This document shows, in pieces, positions 33,977 to 42,756 of a DNA stretch of 64,000 nt. This stretch comes from Terrabacter tumescens (lineage in GTDB: Bacteria; Actinomycetota; Actinomycetes; Actinomycetales; Dermatophilaceae), in the NCBI RefSeq assembly GCF_014646815.1, contig NZ_BMNZ01000001.1:434001-498000 (forward strand), in the 5' to 3' direction. Position 1 is the first letter of the stretch. Each line of letters begins with the position of its first letter. The position numbers and the translations under genes are program-made. The notes under the pieces were generated by a model. It made no database searches, was not told the DNA's origin, and saw only the letters and a list, made by a program, of their open reading frames with translations.

Positions 33977-35776
33977 CTACCCGGCCCGGCGCAGGCCGGC
34001 CGCGCGACCGGTTGCGCCGCCGTGGCCGGATCGGCCGCCGGACCCGGGACCGGACCGTGGGCCGGGCACGTCGTTGTCGAAGCCGACGACGTCGTGGGCG
34101 GATGCGACGGCCGGTTCGAGCTCGCTGCGGACCGAGCCGGCTCCGCCGACGGGACAGGTCCACGACCCGTCGAGCTCGACGATGCGCACGCCCGGCGCCT
34201 CGAGCCACCGGAGCAGGACCTCGGTCTCCTCGGTCAGCGCGGAGGGTCGCTCGGGGGTCGGGGCGGGCACGACCTCGGCCGTGGCCTGCATGGAGCGGAC
34301 GTAGGTCATGGGGTCGGCCCCTCGCGGACTCACGACGGTGCCGGCCAGCCGGCCGTGCCGGATCGAGACGAGCTCCCATCCCCCGAGGTCGCTGCGGCGG
34401 GCTGCGACGATCTCGGGAGAGCGGAGGAGCGGCGCGAGCCGCTGGGCACGCGCTGCGCCGCGCACGAGCTGCAGGAAGCGGTCACGCACGCGGGCGGCGT
34501 CCTCGAAGCGCTCCTGAGAGGCGAGCTCCTCGAGCCTGGCCCGGAGGAGCTCGGCGCTGGGCCGGGCGTTGCCGGTGAAGATGGCACGACACTCCGCGAC
34601 GACCACGGCGTAGTCGCCCTCGGACTGCGCGCCGGTGCAGGGGGCGCCGCAGCGGCCCATGTCGGCGAGGGCGCAGGCCGTGCCGCGTCCGTTGAGGCGA
34701 CCCGTGCACTGGCGCAGCGGCACGACCTCGTGGACCGCGTCGATGGCCGACTGGGCCGTGAGGCGGGACCGGAAGGGGCCGATGTAGTGGGCCCCGTCGT
34801 CCTTGACCTGGCGGACGATCGACAGACGGGGGAAACGCTCCTGCGTCAGCTTGACCCACATGACCTTGCGGCCGTTCTTCGAGCGGCGGTTGAAGCGGGG
34901 CTTGTGCTCGTCGATGAGGCGCAGCTCGCGGACCTGCGCCTCGAGCGAGGTCTGGCACACGACGGGGTGGACGGCCTGGGCCAGACGGACCATCTCGGCC
35001 ATCCGGCTGCGCTGCTCCGAGGCGGTGAAGTAGCTGCGGACGCGGGTGCGGATGTCGCGGCTCGTGCCGACGTAGAGGACGCGGTCGCTGCCGTCCTTGA
35101 AGAGGTAGACCCCGGGGGCGCTCGGGAGCGGGTCGGCGAGGAAGCGCTTGCGGCGCTGCGACGGCGTGACCCTGGAGCTGTAGCTGGCGAGCTCCTCGAG
35201 GGTGTGGACGCCGAGGTTGCCGACGCGCTCGATGAGACCGTGGAGCACGTCGACCGTGGCACGCGCGTCGTGGAGGGCACGGTGGTCAGGCGTCGTCGGT
35301 GAGCCGAAGACCTGGGCCAGCGAGGAGAGGCGGTGGTTGGGCGACTCGTCGCGGACGACGAGCTGGCGCGCGAGCTGGAGGGTGTCGAGCACCGGGAAGC
35401 CGGGCCAGCGGGCTCCCGTCCGCGCGGCGGCGGCCTTGAGGAAGCCGATGTCGAAGCCGGCGTTGTGCGCCACGAGGACGCTGCCGGCTGCGAACTCGAG
35501 GAAGGCGGGGAGCGCACTGTCGATGCGCGGGGCGTCGCGGACCATCGTGTCGGTGATGCCGGTCAGGACCGAGATGAACGCGGGGATGGGCTCGGCAGGG
35601 TTGACCAGCGTCTGGAACTCGCCGAGCACCTCTCCGCCGCGCACCTTGACGGCGCCGATCTCGGTGATGCCGCACTGGGCCGGGGTACCGCCAGTGGTCT
35701 CGAGGTCCACGACGACGAACGTGACACCGGCGAGGGGGGTGCCGAGGTCGTCGAACGTGGACTGGATGGCCTGCAT
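33977..35776 (-). CDS. DEDD exonuclease fused to GIY-YIG (UvrC-like) nuclease
   Basis: The product is 599 residues. Residues 10-185 are a DnaQ-type 3'-5' exonuclease with VVVDLETTGG (D, E), LVAHNAGFDIGFL (D) and HRALHDARATVDVL (H, D). Residues from about 220 are GIY-YIG: APGVYLFKDGSDRVLYVGTS and the Arg-containing IRTRVRSYF. A UvrC-like Cys-rich and UvrB-contact region follows (GRCGAPCTGAQSEGDY). No C-terminal RNase H or helix-hairpin-helix UvrC half is seen, so it is Cho-like and probably acts in DNA repair. The start follows a TACGGT -10 by 7 nt. Confidence 0.9.
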   Translation of the reverse strand: MQAIQSTFDDLGTPLAGVTFVVVDLETTGGTPAQCGITEIGAVKVRGGEVLGEFQTLVNPAEPIPAFISVLTGITDTMVRDAPRIDSALPAFLEFAAGSVLVAHNAGFDIGFLKAAAARTGARWPGFPVLDTLQLARQLVVRDESPNHRLSSLAQVFGSPTTPDHRALHDARATVDVLHGLIERVGNLGVHTLEELASYSSRVTPSQRRKRFLADPLPSAPGVYLFKDGSDRVLYVGTSRDIRTRVRSYFTASEQRSRMAEMVRLAQAVHPVVCQTSLEAQVRELRLIDEHKPRFNRRSKNGRKVMWVKLTQERFPRLSIVRQVKDDGAHYIGPFRSRLTAQSAIDAVHEVVPLRQCTGRLNGRGTACALADMGRCGAPCTGAQSEGDYAVVVAECRAIFTGNARPSAELLRARLEELASQERFEDAARVRDRFLQLVRGAARAQRLAPLLRSPEIVAARRSDLGGWELVSIRHGRLAGTVVSPRGADPMTYVRSMQATAEVVPAPTPERPSALTEETEVLLRWLEAPGVRIVELDGSWTCPVGGAGSVRSELEPAVASAHDVVGFDNDVPGPRSGPGSGGRSGHGGATGRAAGLRRAG

Positions 35777-36108
35777 GTCCTTGACCGTATGCCGGGGCGC
35801 CGACATCGCCACGGAGGCGCGGCGGGCGCACCTGCAGGCGACTGCCCCGGCATGGCGACCGCATCGCCTTGTCCCGCAAGGGCATCGGGGTGGCGGTCGG
35901 GCTGTCGGCGCGCCAGCAGGGGCCGTCGTCGGACGCCACGGACGGCGCTCCGGACGGCGCTGCAGGTGGCCGCCGGCCAGGGCAGCGGTGAGTGCCGCCA
36001 GGGCCGGGAGCGCAGGCCCCGGGTCCGACGTGTCGTGGGGGAGTGTCGGTGGGCGCACCTAGCGTCGGTCACGACAGATCGCAACGAGAGACGAAGGGTT
36101 GGACCGAG
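35777..36108. other. divergent intergenic region
   Basis: About 330 bp lie between the DEDD nuclease gene and the small cysteine-motif gene. It holds the nuclease -10, a short direct repeat GGACGGCGCT (twice near 35940-35965) and a TAGCGT hexamer at 36060 that may serve the gene at 36109. I see no gene in it. Confidence 0.5.
35784..35789 (-). promoter_or_regulatory. -10 hexamer of predicted leaderless DEDD nuclease gene
   Basis: TACGGT followed by 7 nt and ATG at 35776. It overlaps a GGCATAC motif (35787-35793). Confidence 0.4.
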
Positions 36109-36513
36109 ATGATGCTCGTCGACTGCCACACCTGCCCGGTGCGGGACGTCCACTGCGCAGACTGCATGGTGACCGCCCTGACGACGATACCGCTCCGCTC
36201 GCACGCCGGCGGACCCCCCGCGCAAGGCCACCGCACCGGACACGACCGAGGGCGCCGCATCGCCGTGGGCCACGGCGATGCGTCCGAACGCCCCGACCAC
36301 CACGACGGCGATGAGGTCGTGACGGCGCCCCTCGACCGCGCCGAGCGACGTGCCGTCTCGGCCTTCCTCGCGGCCGGACTCGTCTCGACGGCGACGGCCA
36401 ACGCCGTCCGCGCCGAGCTGGACCCCGTCGACCTCCGTCCGGTCGACCTCGTCCCGGTGGATGGAGGTCCGCGCGAGCTGGGCTCGCTCCGCCGGACCCG
36501 CAGGGCCGTCTGA
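36109..36513 (+). CDS. small protein with N-terminal cysteine cluster
   Basis: The product is 134 residues. The first 20 residues contain CHTCPVRDVHCADC, two CxxC-like pairs spaced to bind a metal such as zinc. A variable, His/Arg/Asp-rich middle follows, then a helical RAERRAVSAFLAAGLVS segment near residue 80. Similar short proteins with VDCxxCPVRDVxCxDC openings occur in actinobacteria next to the DEDD nuclease, by recollection. Its function is unknown. Two consecutive ATGs exist; GAAGGG lies about 13 nt upstream of the first. Confidence 0.7.
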   Translation: MMLVDCHTCPVRDVHCADCMVTALTTIPLRSHAGGPPAQGHRTGHDRGRRIAVGHGDASERPDHHDGDEVVTAPLDRAERRAVSAFLAAGLVSTATANAVRAELDPVDLRPVDLVPVDGGPRELGSLRRTRRAV

Positions 36514-36601
36514 GCGCATTGCCGTCTGACCGTGGGTCCGGACACGAGCCCGACAGCGGTCTCGTCCCGAGCGCCCGAGCCCCGGCCGCCGCGGCGCGTG
36601 A

Positions 36602-36607
36602 CACGAT
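36602..36607 (+). promoter_or_regulatory. -10-like hexamer before the gluzincin lipoprotein
   Basis: CACGAT followed by 6 nt and GTG at 36614. Confidence 0.3.
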
Positions 36608-36613
36608 GACGCC

Positions 36614-38029
36614 GTGTCCAGCCCGAGCGGTCGTCCTACCGGTGCAGGGGGCGCCACCGGACGTGCTCCGGCTCCGGGCGCCGGTGCTGCTCGGCGTCGG
36701 GTGAGGACCGGGATCGCCCTGGCGACGACGGCAACCATCCTCGTCGGGGGTTGCACCACGAGTGCGCCCTCTGCGCCGTCCGACGTCACGAGCCGGCCGG
36801 GGACGCCGGGGATGGCAGCGACGACACGACTGACGTCGGCCGACGTCGACCCCCGGGCCTGGGCCGGTGCTCGCAGTCGCGCCGCGACAGTGCTGCTCCG
36901 GGCCCGTGCCGCATCGGCCGACCGGGGCGACGAGGCCGGATGGTTGGCCGCACTGGGTGAGGGCGCCTCGACGTCGCTGCGCACCGACCAGTCCGCCGTC
37001 CTCTCGCGCATGGTGGCGATGCGGGTGGCAGACCTGCGTCTCGTGACGGTGCGCGAGGTGACCGAGCCCGTGCCCGCACCGAGCGGCACCCGGGTCGAGT
37101 GGGACGTCAGGGCGAGCTTCACCTACCGGCTTCGCGGCTTCGACACCACGCCGCGCAGCTTCGACCTCGACCTCACCTTCAAGGCTGACCCGGCTCGGGT
37201 GCAGGCTCTGGGCATCACCGCCTCGTCCCCGTCGGGCCGGCCCCAGCCCTGGGACCTCGCCGGGCTCGTCGTCCGCCGGTCGGCGGACTCGCTCGTGCTC
37301 GCCGTCGGCGACGACGCCCGGGTCCAGGAGGTGGTGCGTCGCGCGCGCACGGCCGCCTCGCGCGTGGCCGCCGTCTGGGGAGGGTCGAGGCCCGCCGTGT
37401 GGGTGTCGCCGGCCAGTGACGCCGACGCCGCCAGGCTGCTCGGCCGCACGCCCGACCAGCTGCGCGGGGTGGCGGCCGCCACCGACGGTCCGCTGACCCC
37501 GGGCGAGCGGGCGGGTGCCGACCGCATCGTCCTCGTGCCCGGTGCCTGGTCGTCGCTGCGACCCGACGGCCGCGACGTCGTCATGACCCATGAGCTGACC
37601 CACGTCACGGTCCGCGCGTCGACGACGCGAGGCGTGCCGATCTGGCTCTCGGAGGGGTTCGCCGAGCTCGTGGCCTACCAGCCCATCGACCTGCCGGAGG
37701 CGACCGCCGTCGCGCCGGCGCTCGACCGGGTCCGGTCGTCGGGTCTGCCGGCAACGCTTCCTGCGGACGCCGAGTTCGAACCGGGGTCAGGCTCGCTCGC
37801 CGCCGCCTACGGACTCTCGCTGCTGGCCCTGCGCACCGTGGCGGATCGCTACGGCACGCAGGCCGTCGTCCGCCTCTACCGCGCAGCGGCCGGCGGGATC
37901 ACCGAGCCCACCGACCGCCTCGACGACCGTGAGGCAGCCGTCGACGACGCGTTGGTCGCGACCGTGGGCCTGAACCGGTCGGCGCTCGTGCGCCAGTGGC
38001 AGGCCCGCATCCGCGACCTGCTCCGGTGA
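36614..38029 (+). CDS. lipoprotein with gluzincin (peptidase MA-like) domain
   Basis: The product is 471 residues. The signal region RRRVRTGIALATTATILVGGC ends in a lipobox with Cys47. A middle domain of about 200 residues (beta-rich, VREVTEPVPAPSGTRVEWDVRA) precedes the metallopeptidase part: MTHELTHVTV near residue 325 (HExxH) and, 20-odd residues later, WLSEGFAEL, whose Glu is the third zinc ligand of gluzincins. It probably acts outside the membrane on proteins or peptides, with the substrate unknown. It converges on the acyl-CoA ligase gene with only 3 nt between the stops. Confidence 0.8.
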   Translation: MSSPSGRPTGAGGATGRAPAPGAGAARRRVRTGIALATTATILVGGCTTSAPSAPSDVTSRPGTPGMAATTRLTSADVDPRAWAGARSRAATVLLRARAASADRGDEAGWLAALGEGASTSLRTDQSAVLSRMVAMRVADLRLVTVREVTEPVPAPSGTRVEWDVRASFTYRLRGFDTTPRSFDLDLTFKADPARVQALGITASSPSGRPQPWDLAGLVVRRSADSLVLAVGDDARVQEVVRRARTAASRVAAVWGGSRPAVWVSPASDADAARLLGRTPDQLRGVAAATDGPLTPGERAGADRIVLVPGAWSSLRPDGRDVVMTHELTHVTVRASTTRGVPIWLSEGFAELVAYQPIDLPEATAVAPALDRVRSSGLPATLPADAEFEPGSGSLAAAYGLSLLALRTVADRYGTQAVVRLYRAAAGGITEPTDRLDDREAAVDDALVATVGLNRSALVRQWQARIRDLLR

Positions 38030-38032
38030 GCC

Positions 38033-39823
38033 TCAGGCGTAGAGCTTCTCCACCTCGTCGCCGAAGTCCTTCATGACGACGTTGCGCTTGAGCTTGAGCG
38101 ACGGCGTGAGATAGCCGTTGGCCTCGGTGAAGTCGCCGGGCAGGACTGAGAACTTGCGGATCGACTCGGCCTTGGAGACGGCGTCGTTGGCCCGGTCCAC
38201 GGCCTCCTGGAGTGCCTCGAGCACCTTGGGGTGGGTGCGGGCCTGCTCGAGCGAGACGCCCTCGACGCCGTGGCTCTTGGCCCAGAGCGGCCACATCTCC
38301 TCGTCGAGCGTCAGGAGCACTCCGACGAACGGCTTCTGGTCGCCGACGACGATGCACTGCGAGACGAGGGGATGGGAGCGCAGGCGGTCCTCGAGCACGG
38401 CGGGCGCGACGTTCTTGCCGCCGGCCGTCACGAGGATCTCCTTCTTGCGACCGGTGATCCGCAGGTAGCCGTCGTCGTCCATCTCGCCGATGTCGCCGGT
38501 GTGAAACCACCCGTCGACGATCGCGTCGGCGGTCGCCGTGGGGTTGTCGTGGTAGCGGGTGAAGACGCCGACGCCCTTGAGCAGGATCTCGCCGTCGTCC
38601 GCGATCCGGACGCCGGTGCCCGGCAGCGGCGGGCCGACGGTCCCGATCTTGATCTTGTCGGGGGTGTTGACCGCGACGGGCGCGGTGGTCTCGGTGAGGC
38701 CGTAGCCCTCGAGGATGACGACGCCGATGCCGCGGTAGAAGTGGCCGAGACGGGTGCCGAGCGGGGCGCCGCCCGACACGGCATAGCGCACGTGGCCACC
38801 CATGGCCGCACGGAGCTTGCCGTAGACGAGCCGGTCGAAGACGGCGTGCTGGACGCGCAGCCCGAGCCCGGGCCCACCGGTGTCGAGAGCCTCGCTGTAG
38901 GCGATCGCCACGGTCGCCGCGCGCAGGAAGATCTTGCCCTTGCCCTCCGCGGACGCCTTGGCCTCGGCGGAGTTGAAGATCTTCTCGAAGACGCGGGGGA
39001 CCGCGAGCACGAAGGTCGGCTGGAAGCCCGCGAAGTCGTCGAGCAGGGTCTTGATGTCGGCCGAGTGGCCCATGCGGGCCTTGCCCGCGACGCACAGCAC
39101 CTCGATGAACCGCGCGAACACGTGCGCGAGCGGGAGGAAGAGCAGCGTCGAGGCGTTGTCGGTCAGCACGACCTGGCCGAGCTTCTCGATGGCGTTCTCG
39201 ACGAGGTCGAGGAAGTTGCCGTGGGTCAGCTCGCAGCCCTTGGGCCGTCCGGTCGTGCCGGAGGTGTAGATGATCGTCGCGACGGAGCTGCGGTCGAGGC
39301 CCGAGCGGCGTGCGGCGAGATCGGCGTCCGCGACCTCGCGCCCCTGCTCGCGCAGCGCGTCGAGCCCCCCGCCCTCGATGGTGACGACGTCACGGAGCGA
39401 GGGCAGGTCGCCCCGGACCTGCTCGACCGTGGCGCGGTGGGCGTCGGTCTCGACGACCGCGAGGTGGGTGTCGGAGTCGGACAGGATCCACTGCACCTGC
39501 TCGGCCGAAGAGGTCTCGTAGATCGGCACGACGACGGCGCCCGCGCTCCACGCGGCGAAGTCGACGAGCGTCCACTCGTAGCGCGTGCGCGACATGAGGG
39601 CCACCCGGTCCCCGGGCCCGATGCCTGCGGCGACGAGTCCTCGGGCCACGGCCGTGACGTCGTCGGCGAACTGGGCCCACGTCACGTGGGTCCAGCCGCC
39701 CGAGGGCGTCTTGCGCGAGAACGCGGTCTCGGTCGGGTTCTCCCGGGCGTTGCGCACGGGGAGGTCCGCGAGGCTGCCCTCCGTCGTGACGGGGGCAAGG
39801 GGTGCGACGACGTTGTCCTTCAC
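38033..39823 (-). CDS. long-chain fatty-acid--CoA ligase (AMP-forming)
   Basis: The product is 596 residues of the FadD15-like ACSL group. The AMP-binding motif is IIYTSGTTGRPKGCELTHGN, later GYGLTETTAPVAVNT and GWFHTGDIGEMDDDGYLRITGRKKE, ending with the catalytic-Lys region near SLKLKRNVVMKDFGDEVEKLY. It activates fatty acids to acyl-CoA at the membrane. I prefer GTG at 39823 to GTG at 39829 because AGGAG lies 5 nt before it. A 14-bp palindrome sits 40 bp upstream. Confidence 0.93.
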   Translation of the reverse strand: MKDNVVAPLAPVTTEGSLADLPVRNARENPTETAFSRKTPSGGWTHVTWAQFADDVTAVARGLVAAGIGPGDRVALMSRTRYEWTLVDFAAWSAGAVVVPIYETSSAEQVQWILSDSDTHLAVVETDAHRATVEQVRGDLPSLRDVVTIEGGGLDALREQGREVADADLAARRSGLDRSSVATIIYTSGTTGRPKGCELTHGNFLDLVENAIEKLGQVVLTDNASTLLFLPLAHVFARFIEVLCVAGKARMGHSADIKTLLDDFAGFQPTFVLAVPRVFEKIFNSAEAKASAEGKGKIFLRAATVAIAYSEALDTGGPGLGLRVQHAVFDRLVYGKLRAAMGGHVRYAVSGGAPLGTRLGHFYRGIGVVILEGYGLTETTAPVAVNTPDKIKIGTVGPPLPGTGVRIADDGEILLKGVGVFTRYHDNPTATADAIVDGWFHTGDIGEMDDDGYLRITGRKKEILVTAGGKNVAPAVLEDRLRSHPLVSQCIVVGDQKPFVGVLLTLDEEMWPLWAKSHGVEGVSLEQARTHPKVLEALQEAVDRANDAVSKAESIRKFSVLPGDFTEANGYLTPSLKLKRNVVMKDFGDEVEKLYA

Positions 39824-39862
39824 TGTCACTCCTGATCGCGGGGGGCCGAACTCTGCTGCACC

Positions 39863-39876
39863 TTACCGAGCGGTAA
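39863..39876. promoter_or_regulatory. palindromic operator before the acyl-CoA ligase gene
   Basis: TTACCGAGCGGTAA is a perfect 6-2-6 inverted repeat, the kind of site bound by TetR-family regulators of fatty-acid genes. The regulator is not in the window. Confidence 0.6.
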
Positions 39877-40049
39877 CCGCGACGACCACGTCGCCATGAT
39901 CACAGGGCTGGCTGCGGTCCCGGGCGCGTCGCCCCTCGGCGCAGGGCTGCCGTCGCCCCATCTTGGCACGGGGCCGACGGCTCGTGGCCGCGGTCATCGC
40001 CGTGGTGGTGGTGGCGGCCGGGTCGAGCGGCGTTGGCCCGTGGTCGCGA

Positions 40050-40055
40050 TAGCCT
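40050..40055 (+). promoter_or_regulatory. -10 hexamer of predicted leaderless SRPBCC gene
   Basis: TAGCCT followed by 7 nt and ATG at 40063. Confidence 0.45.
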
Positions 40056-40062
40056 TCGGCGC

Positions 40063-40506
40063 ATGGCCGATCGCACCGAGTCCTCCATCGTCATCGACGC
40101 TCCTCCCGGCGAGGTGCTCGACGTCATCGCGGACTTCGAGGCCTACCCCGAGTGGGCCGGCGAGGTGAAGGACGTCTCCGTGCTCGCCGAGGAGGGTGAC
40201 GGCTGGGCCGACCAGGTGCAGTTCACGCTCGACGCCGGTGCCATCAAGGACACCTACGTGCTCGACTACGAGTGGGACGTCGTGGAGGACGGCACGGGAG
40301 TCGTCTCGTGGTCGCTCGTCTCGGCGCAGGTCCTCAAGGCGATGAACGGCTCCTACACCCTGACGTCCGAGGGCGCCGGCACGAAGGTGACCTACCGCCT
40401 CGCGGTCGACGTCAAGATCCCCATGATCGGACTGCTCAAGCGCAAGGCGGAGAAGGTCATCGTCGACACCGCGCTCAAGGAGCTGAAGAAGCGCGTCGAG
40501 GCCTGA
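40063..40506 (+). CDS. SRPBCC/polyketide cyclase-like protein
   Basis: The product is 147 residues in the START/SRPBCC fold: IDAPPGEVLDVIADFEAYPEWAGEVKDV is the characteristic first helix and strand pair, and KKRVEA ends the long C-terminal helix. The fold makes a hydrophobic pocket that binds lipids or similar ligands. The context next to an acyl-CoA ligase suggests lipid binding, and it resembles Rv2185c. There are no catalytic residues to propose. Confidence 0.85.
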   Translation: MADRTESSIVIDAPPGEVLDVIADFEAYPEWAGEVKDVSVLAEEGDGWADQVQFTLDAGAIKDTYVLDYEWDVVEDGTGVVSWSLVSAQVLKAMNGSYTLTSEGAGTKVTYRLAVDVKIPMIGLLKRKAEKVIVDTALKELKKRVEA

Positions 40507-40512
40507 CCGACC

Positions 40513-41049
40513 GTGACGCCGTACGACGCACCCGACCCTCGGCCGGGCTCTGTCGCCGAGGAGGCGGCGCTGCTCGTCGACCTGCTCTCCCAGCGCGGCT
40601 GGGGAGGAGGCTCATCGCGTATGCCGTCGGCCGGGCACCACGGGCACGCGACCTCCTCGGGCGGCGACGCCGACGAGCACGCCGGGTCGACCGACACCGA
40701 CGGCCCGACCACCCCGAACGGTTCGGCCGACACGGACGCCCCGCACGACTCGACCGGCGCGAACGGATCAGACGGTGCGAGGTCCGAGTGCACCTGCGGC
40801 GGGACGACGCCCGCGGCGTGCCGCGTCTGCCCGGTCTGCCAGCTCATCGCCTTCGTGCAGCAGGTCAACCCCGACACCATCGACCGGGTCGCCGACTTCG
40901 TCGGCTTCGCGGCCACCGCGCTGCGCGACCTCGCGACCTCCCAGCGCGAGCGACGCCCGGAGCCCGGCGCCCCGAACGAGACCCGCACCGACACCCGCCC
41001 TGAGACCAGCACCGACAGCGACAGGACCCGACCGGGAGACAGCGCATGA
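40513..41049 (+). CDS. conserved protein with a CxC...CxxC metal-binding-like cluster
   Basis: The product is 178 residues. A short conserved N-terminal helix (VAEEAALLVDLLSQRGW) is followed by a long low-complexity Asp/Gly/Thr/Ser linker, then SECTCGGTTPAACRVCPVCQLI, five cysteines likely to bind zinc, a helical IAFVQQVNPDTIDRVADFVGFAATALRDLA and a disordered tail. The function is not known. GTG at 40513 is 6 nt after the SRPBCC stop, and the 3' end overlaps glk (ATGA). Confidence 0.75.
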   Translation: MTPYDAPDPRPGSVAEEAALLVDLLSQRGWGGGSSRMPSAGHHGHATSSGGDADEHAGSTDTDGPTTPNGSADTDAPHDSTGANGSDGARSECTCGGTTPAACRVCPVCQLIAFVQQVNPDTIDRVADFVGFAATALRDLATSQRERRPEPGAPNETRTDTRPETSTDSDRTRPGDSA

Positions 41050-42014
41050 GCAGGCGACTCGCCATCGGCATCGACATCGGAGGCACGAAGGTCGCCGGCG
41101 GCGTCGTCGACGAGACGGGGGCCATCACCCACCGCACCCGTCGTGACACCCCGCACCGCTCCACCTCACCCAGCGTCGTCGAGAACACCATCGTCGAGTC
41201 GGTCGAGGAGCTGCTGCGCCAGGTCGACCCCGACGACGTCGTCGCCGTGGGCATCGGGGCGGCCGGCTTCGTCGCCGAGGACCGCGCCACCGTCGTCTTC
41301 GCGCCCCACCTGTCGTGGCGCAACGAGCCGCTGCGCGCGGCCCTGTCGCAGCGCATCCACCTGCCGATCACGGTCGACAACGACGCCAACGCCGCCGCCT
41401 GGGCCGAGGCGTGCTTCGGTGCGGCTCGCGGCGAGTCGCACGTCGTCGTCATCACGCTGGGCACGGGCATCGGTGGTGCGCTCATCATCGACGGGCACGT
41501 CGAGCGCGGCCGGCACGGCATCGCCGGCGAGTTCGGCCACATGCAGATCATGCCCGGCGGCATCCGCTGCGAGTGCGGCAACCGCGGCTGCTGGGAGCAG
41601 TACGCCAGCGGCAACGCCCTCGTGCGCGAGGCCCGGGCGATGATCGAGGCCGGATCGCCCGTCGTGGCCGACCTGCTGGCCCGCCTCGGCGGCGACGCTG
41701 CCGCCCTGACGGGGCCGTTCATCACCGAGGCCGCCCGTGAGGGCGACCCGACGGCGCGCGAGCTGCTCGCCGACATCGGCGAGTGGCTGGGCATCGGCCT
41801 CGCCAACCTCGCCTCCGCTTTCGACCCGGGGCTCTTCGTCATCGGCGGAGGAGTCAGCGCCGCGGACGAGATGCTCATCGGCCCGGCGCGCGAAGCCTTC
41901 CGCCGCCAGCTGCCCGGGCGTGGCTACCGTCCCGAGGCCCGCATCGTGCGTGCGGTCCTCGGCAGCGACGCCGGGCTCATCGGAGCCGCCGAGCTGGCCC
42001 GCGCCGGCCGCTGA
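41046..42014 (+). CDS. glk: ROK-family glucokinase
   Basis: This enzyme phosphorylates glucose to glucose-6-phosphate. The product is 322 residues. ATP site: GIDIGGTKVAGGVV. Substrate and catalytic region: DNDANAAAWAEA. Second phosphate loop: LGTGIGGALIIDG. ROK zinc motif: CECGNRGCWEQYASG, preceded by the GEFGHMQI His. The ROK repressor helix-turn-helix is absent, so it is an enzyme. The ATG overlaps the upstream stop. Confidence 0.92.
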   Translation: MSRRLAIGIDIGGTKVAGGVVDETGAITHRTRRDTPHRSTSPSVVENTIVESVEELLRQVDPDDVVAVGIGAAGFVAEDRATVVFAPHLSWRNEPLRAALSQRIHLPITVDNDANAAAWAEACFGAARGESHVVVITLGTGIGGALIIDGHVERGRHGIAGEFGHMQIMPGGIRCECGNRGCWEQYASGNALVREARAMIEAGSPVVADLLARLGGDAAALTGPFITEAAREGDPTARELLADIGEWLGIGLANLASAFDPGLFVIGGGVSAADEMLIGPAREAFRRQLPGRGYRPEARIVRAVLGSDAGLIGAAELARAGR

Positions 42015-42017
42015 GCG

Positions 42018-42746
42018 GTGCGCGCGGCGCGGCCGCAGCACGTGCTGCGGGTCATGAGCTACAACGTCCACGACCTGCTCGACGACAGCGCCGCCGCCGC
42101 TCGGGTCGTCCGCGCCGTCGACCCCGACGTGCTGTGCCTGCAGGAGGTGCCGCGCCGGCTCACGACCGAGCTCCGTCTGCCGCGGTTCGCCCGCGAGTGC
42201 CGTCTCCTCTGGAGGGGCGGACGGCTCGGCACCGGCGGGACGGCGGTCCTCACCGCGCCACGCGTGGTCGTCCACGACGGGTGGCGCGGCCGCCTGCCCG
42301 TCCGCTTCCCCGACCGGACGCGGGGGTATGCCGCGGCTTCCGTCTCGCTCGGAGGTGACGGTTCCGGCACTCCCGAGCTGACCGTCGTCAGCGTCCACCT
42401 CGGGCTGAAGGCGCCCGAGCGGCTGCGCCACGCCGCGCTCGTCCTCGAGGGACTCGGCGACCGGGCCGTCGTGGCAGGGGACCTCAACGAGGGACCCGGC
42501 GGCACGGCATACGACCTCATCGCGGCGCGTCTCCCGCTGGCGTCCGCGGGCACGCCGACGTTCCCGGCCCGACGGCCGGCCGTCGCGCTCGACGCGATCT
42601 TCGCCGGACGGGACCTACGCGTCGTCCCGCCGGACGACGGCCGTGACGGTCCTGACGGTCGTGGTGACGGTGTCGACGAGCACGACCTCGTGGCGGGTTC
42701 GGACCACCGTCCCGTCTGGGTCGACCTCGACCTGACGCCGCGATGA
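42018..42746 (+). CDS. endonuclease/exonuclease/phosphatase family protein
   Basis: The product is 242 residues. EEP fold motifs are MSYNVHDLL (Asn), LCLQEVPR (metal Glu), VSVHLGLKAPERL, VVAGDLNEGPGG (Asp, Asn), and the C-terminal GSDHRPVWVDLDL (Asp, His), a complete catalytic set. Substrates in the family range from DNA to phospholipids and inositol phosphates, so the target is unknown. GTG at 42018 and a GTG at 42042 are both possible starts. Confidence 0.85.
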   Translation: MRAARPQHVLRVMSYNVHDLLDDSAAAARVVRAVDPDVLCLQEVPRRLTTELRLPRFARECRLLWRGGRLGTGGTAVLTAPRVVVHDGWRGRLPVRFPDRTRGYAAASVSLGGDGSGTPELTVVSVHLGLKAPERLRHAALVLEGLGDRAVVAGDLNEGPGGTAYDLIAARLPLASAGTPTFPARRPAVALDAIFAGRDLRVVPPDDGRDGPDGRGDGVDEHDLVAGSDHRPVWVDLDLTPR

Positions 42747-42756
42747 GGAGGTCGTC

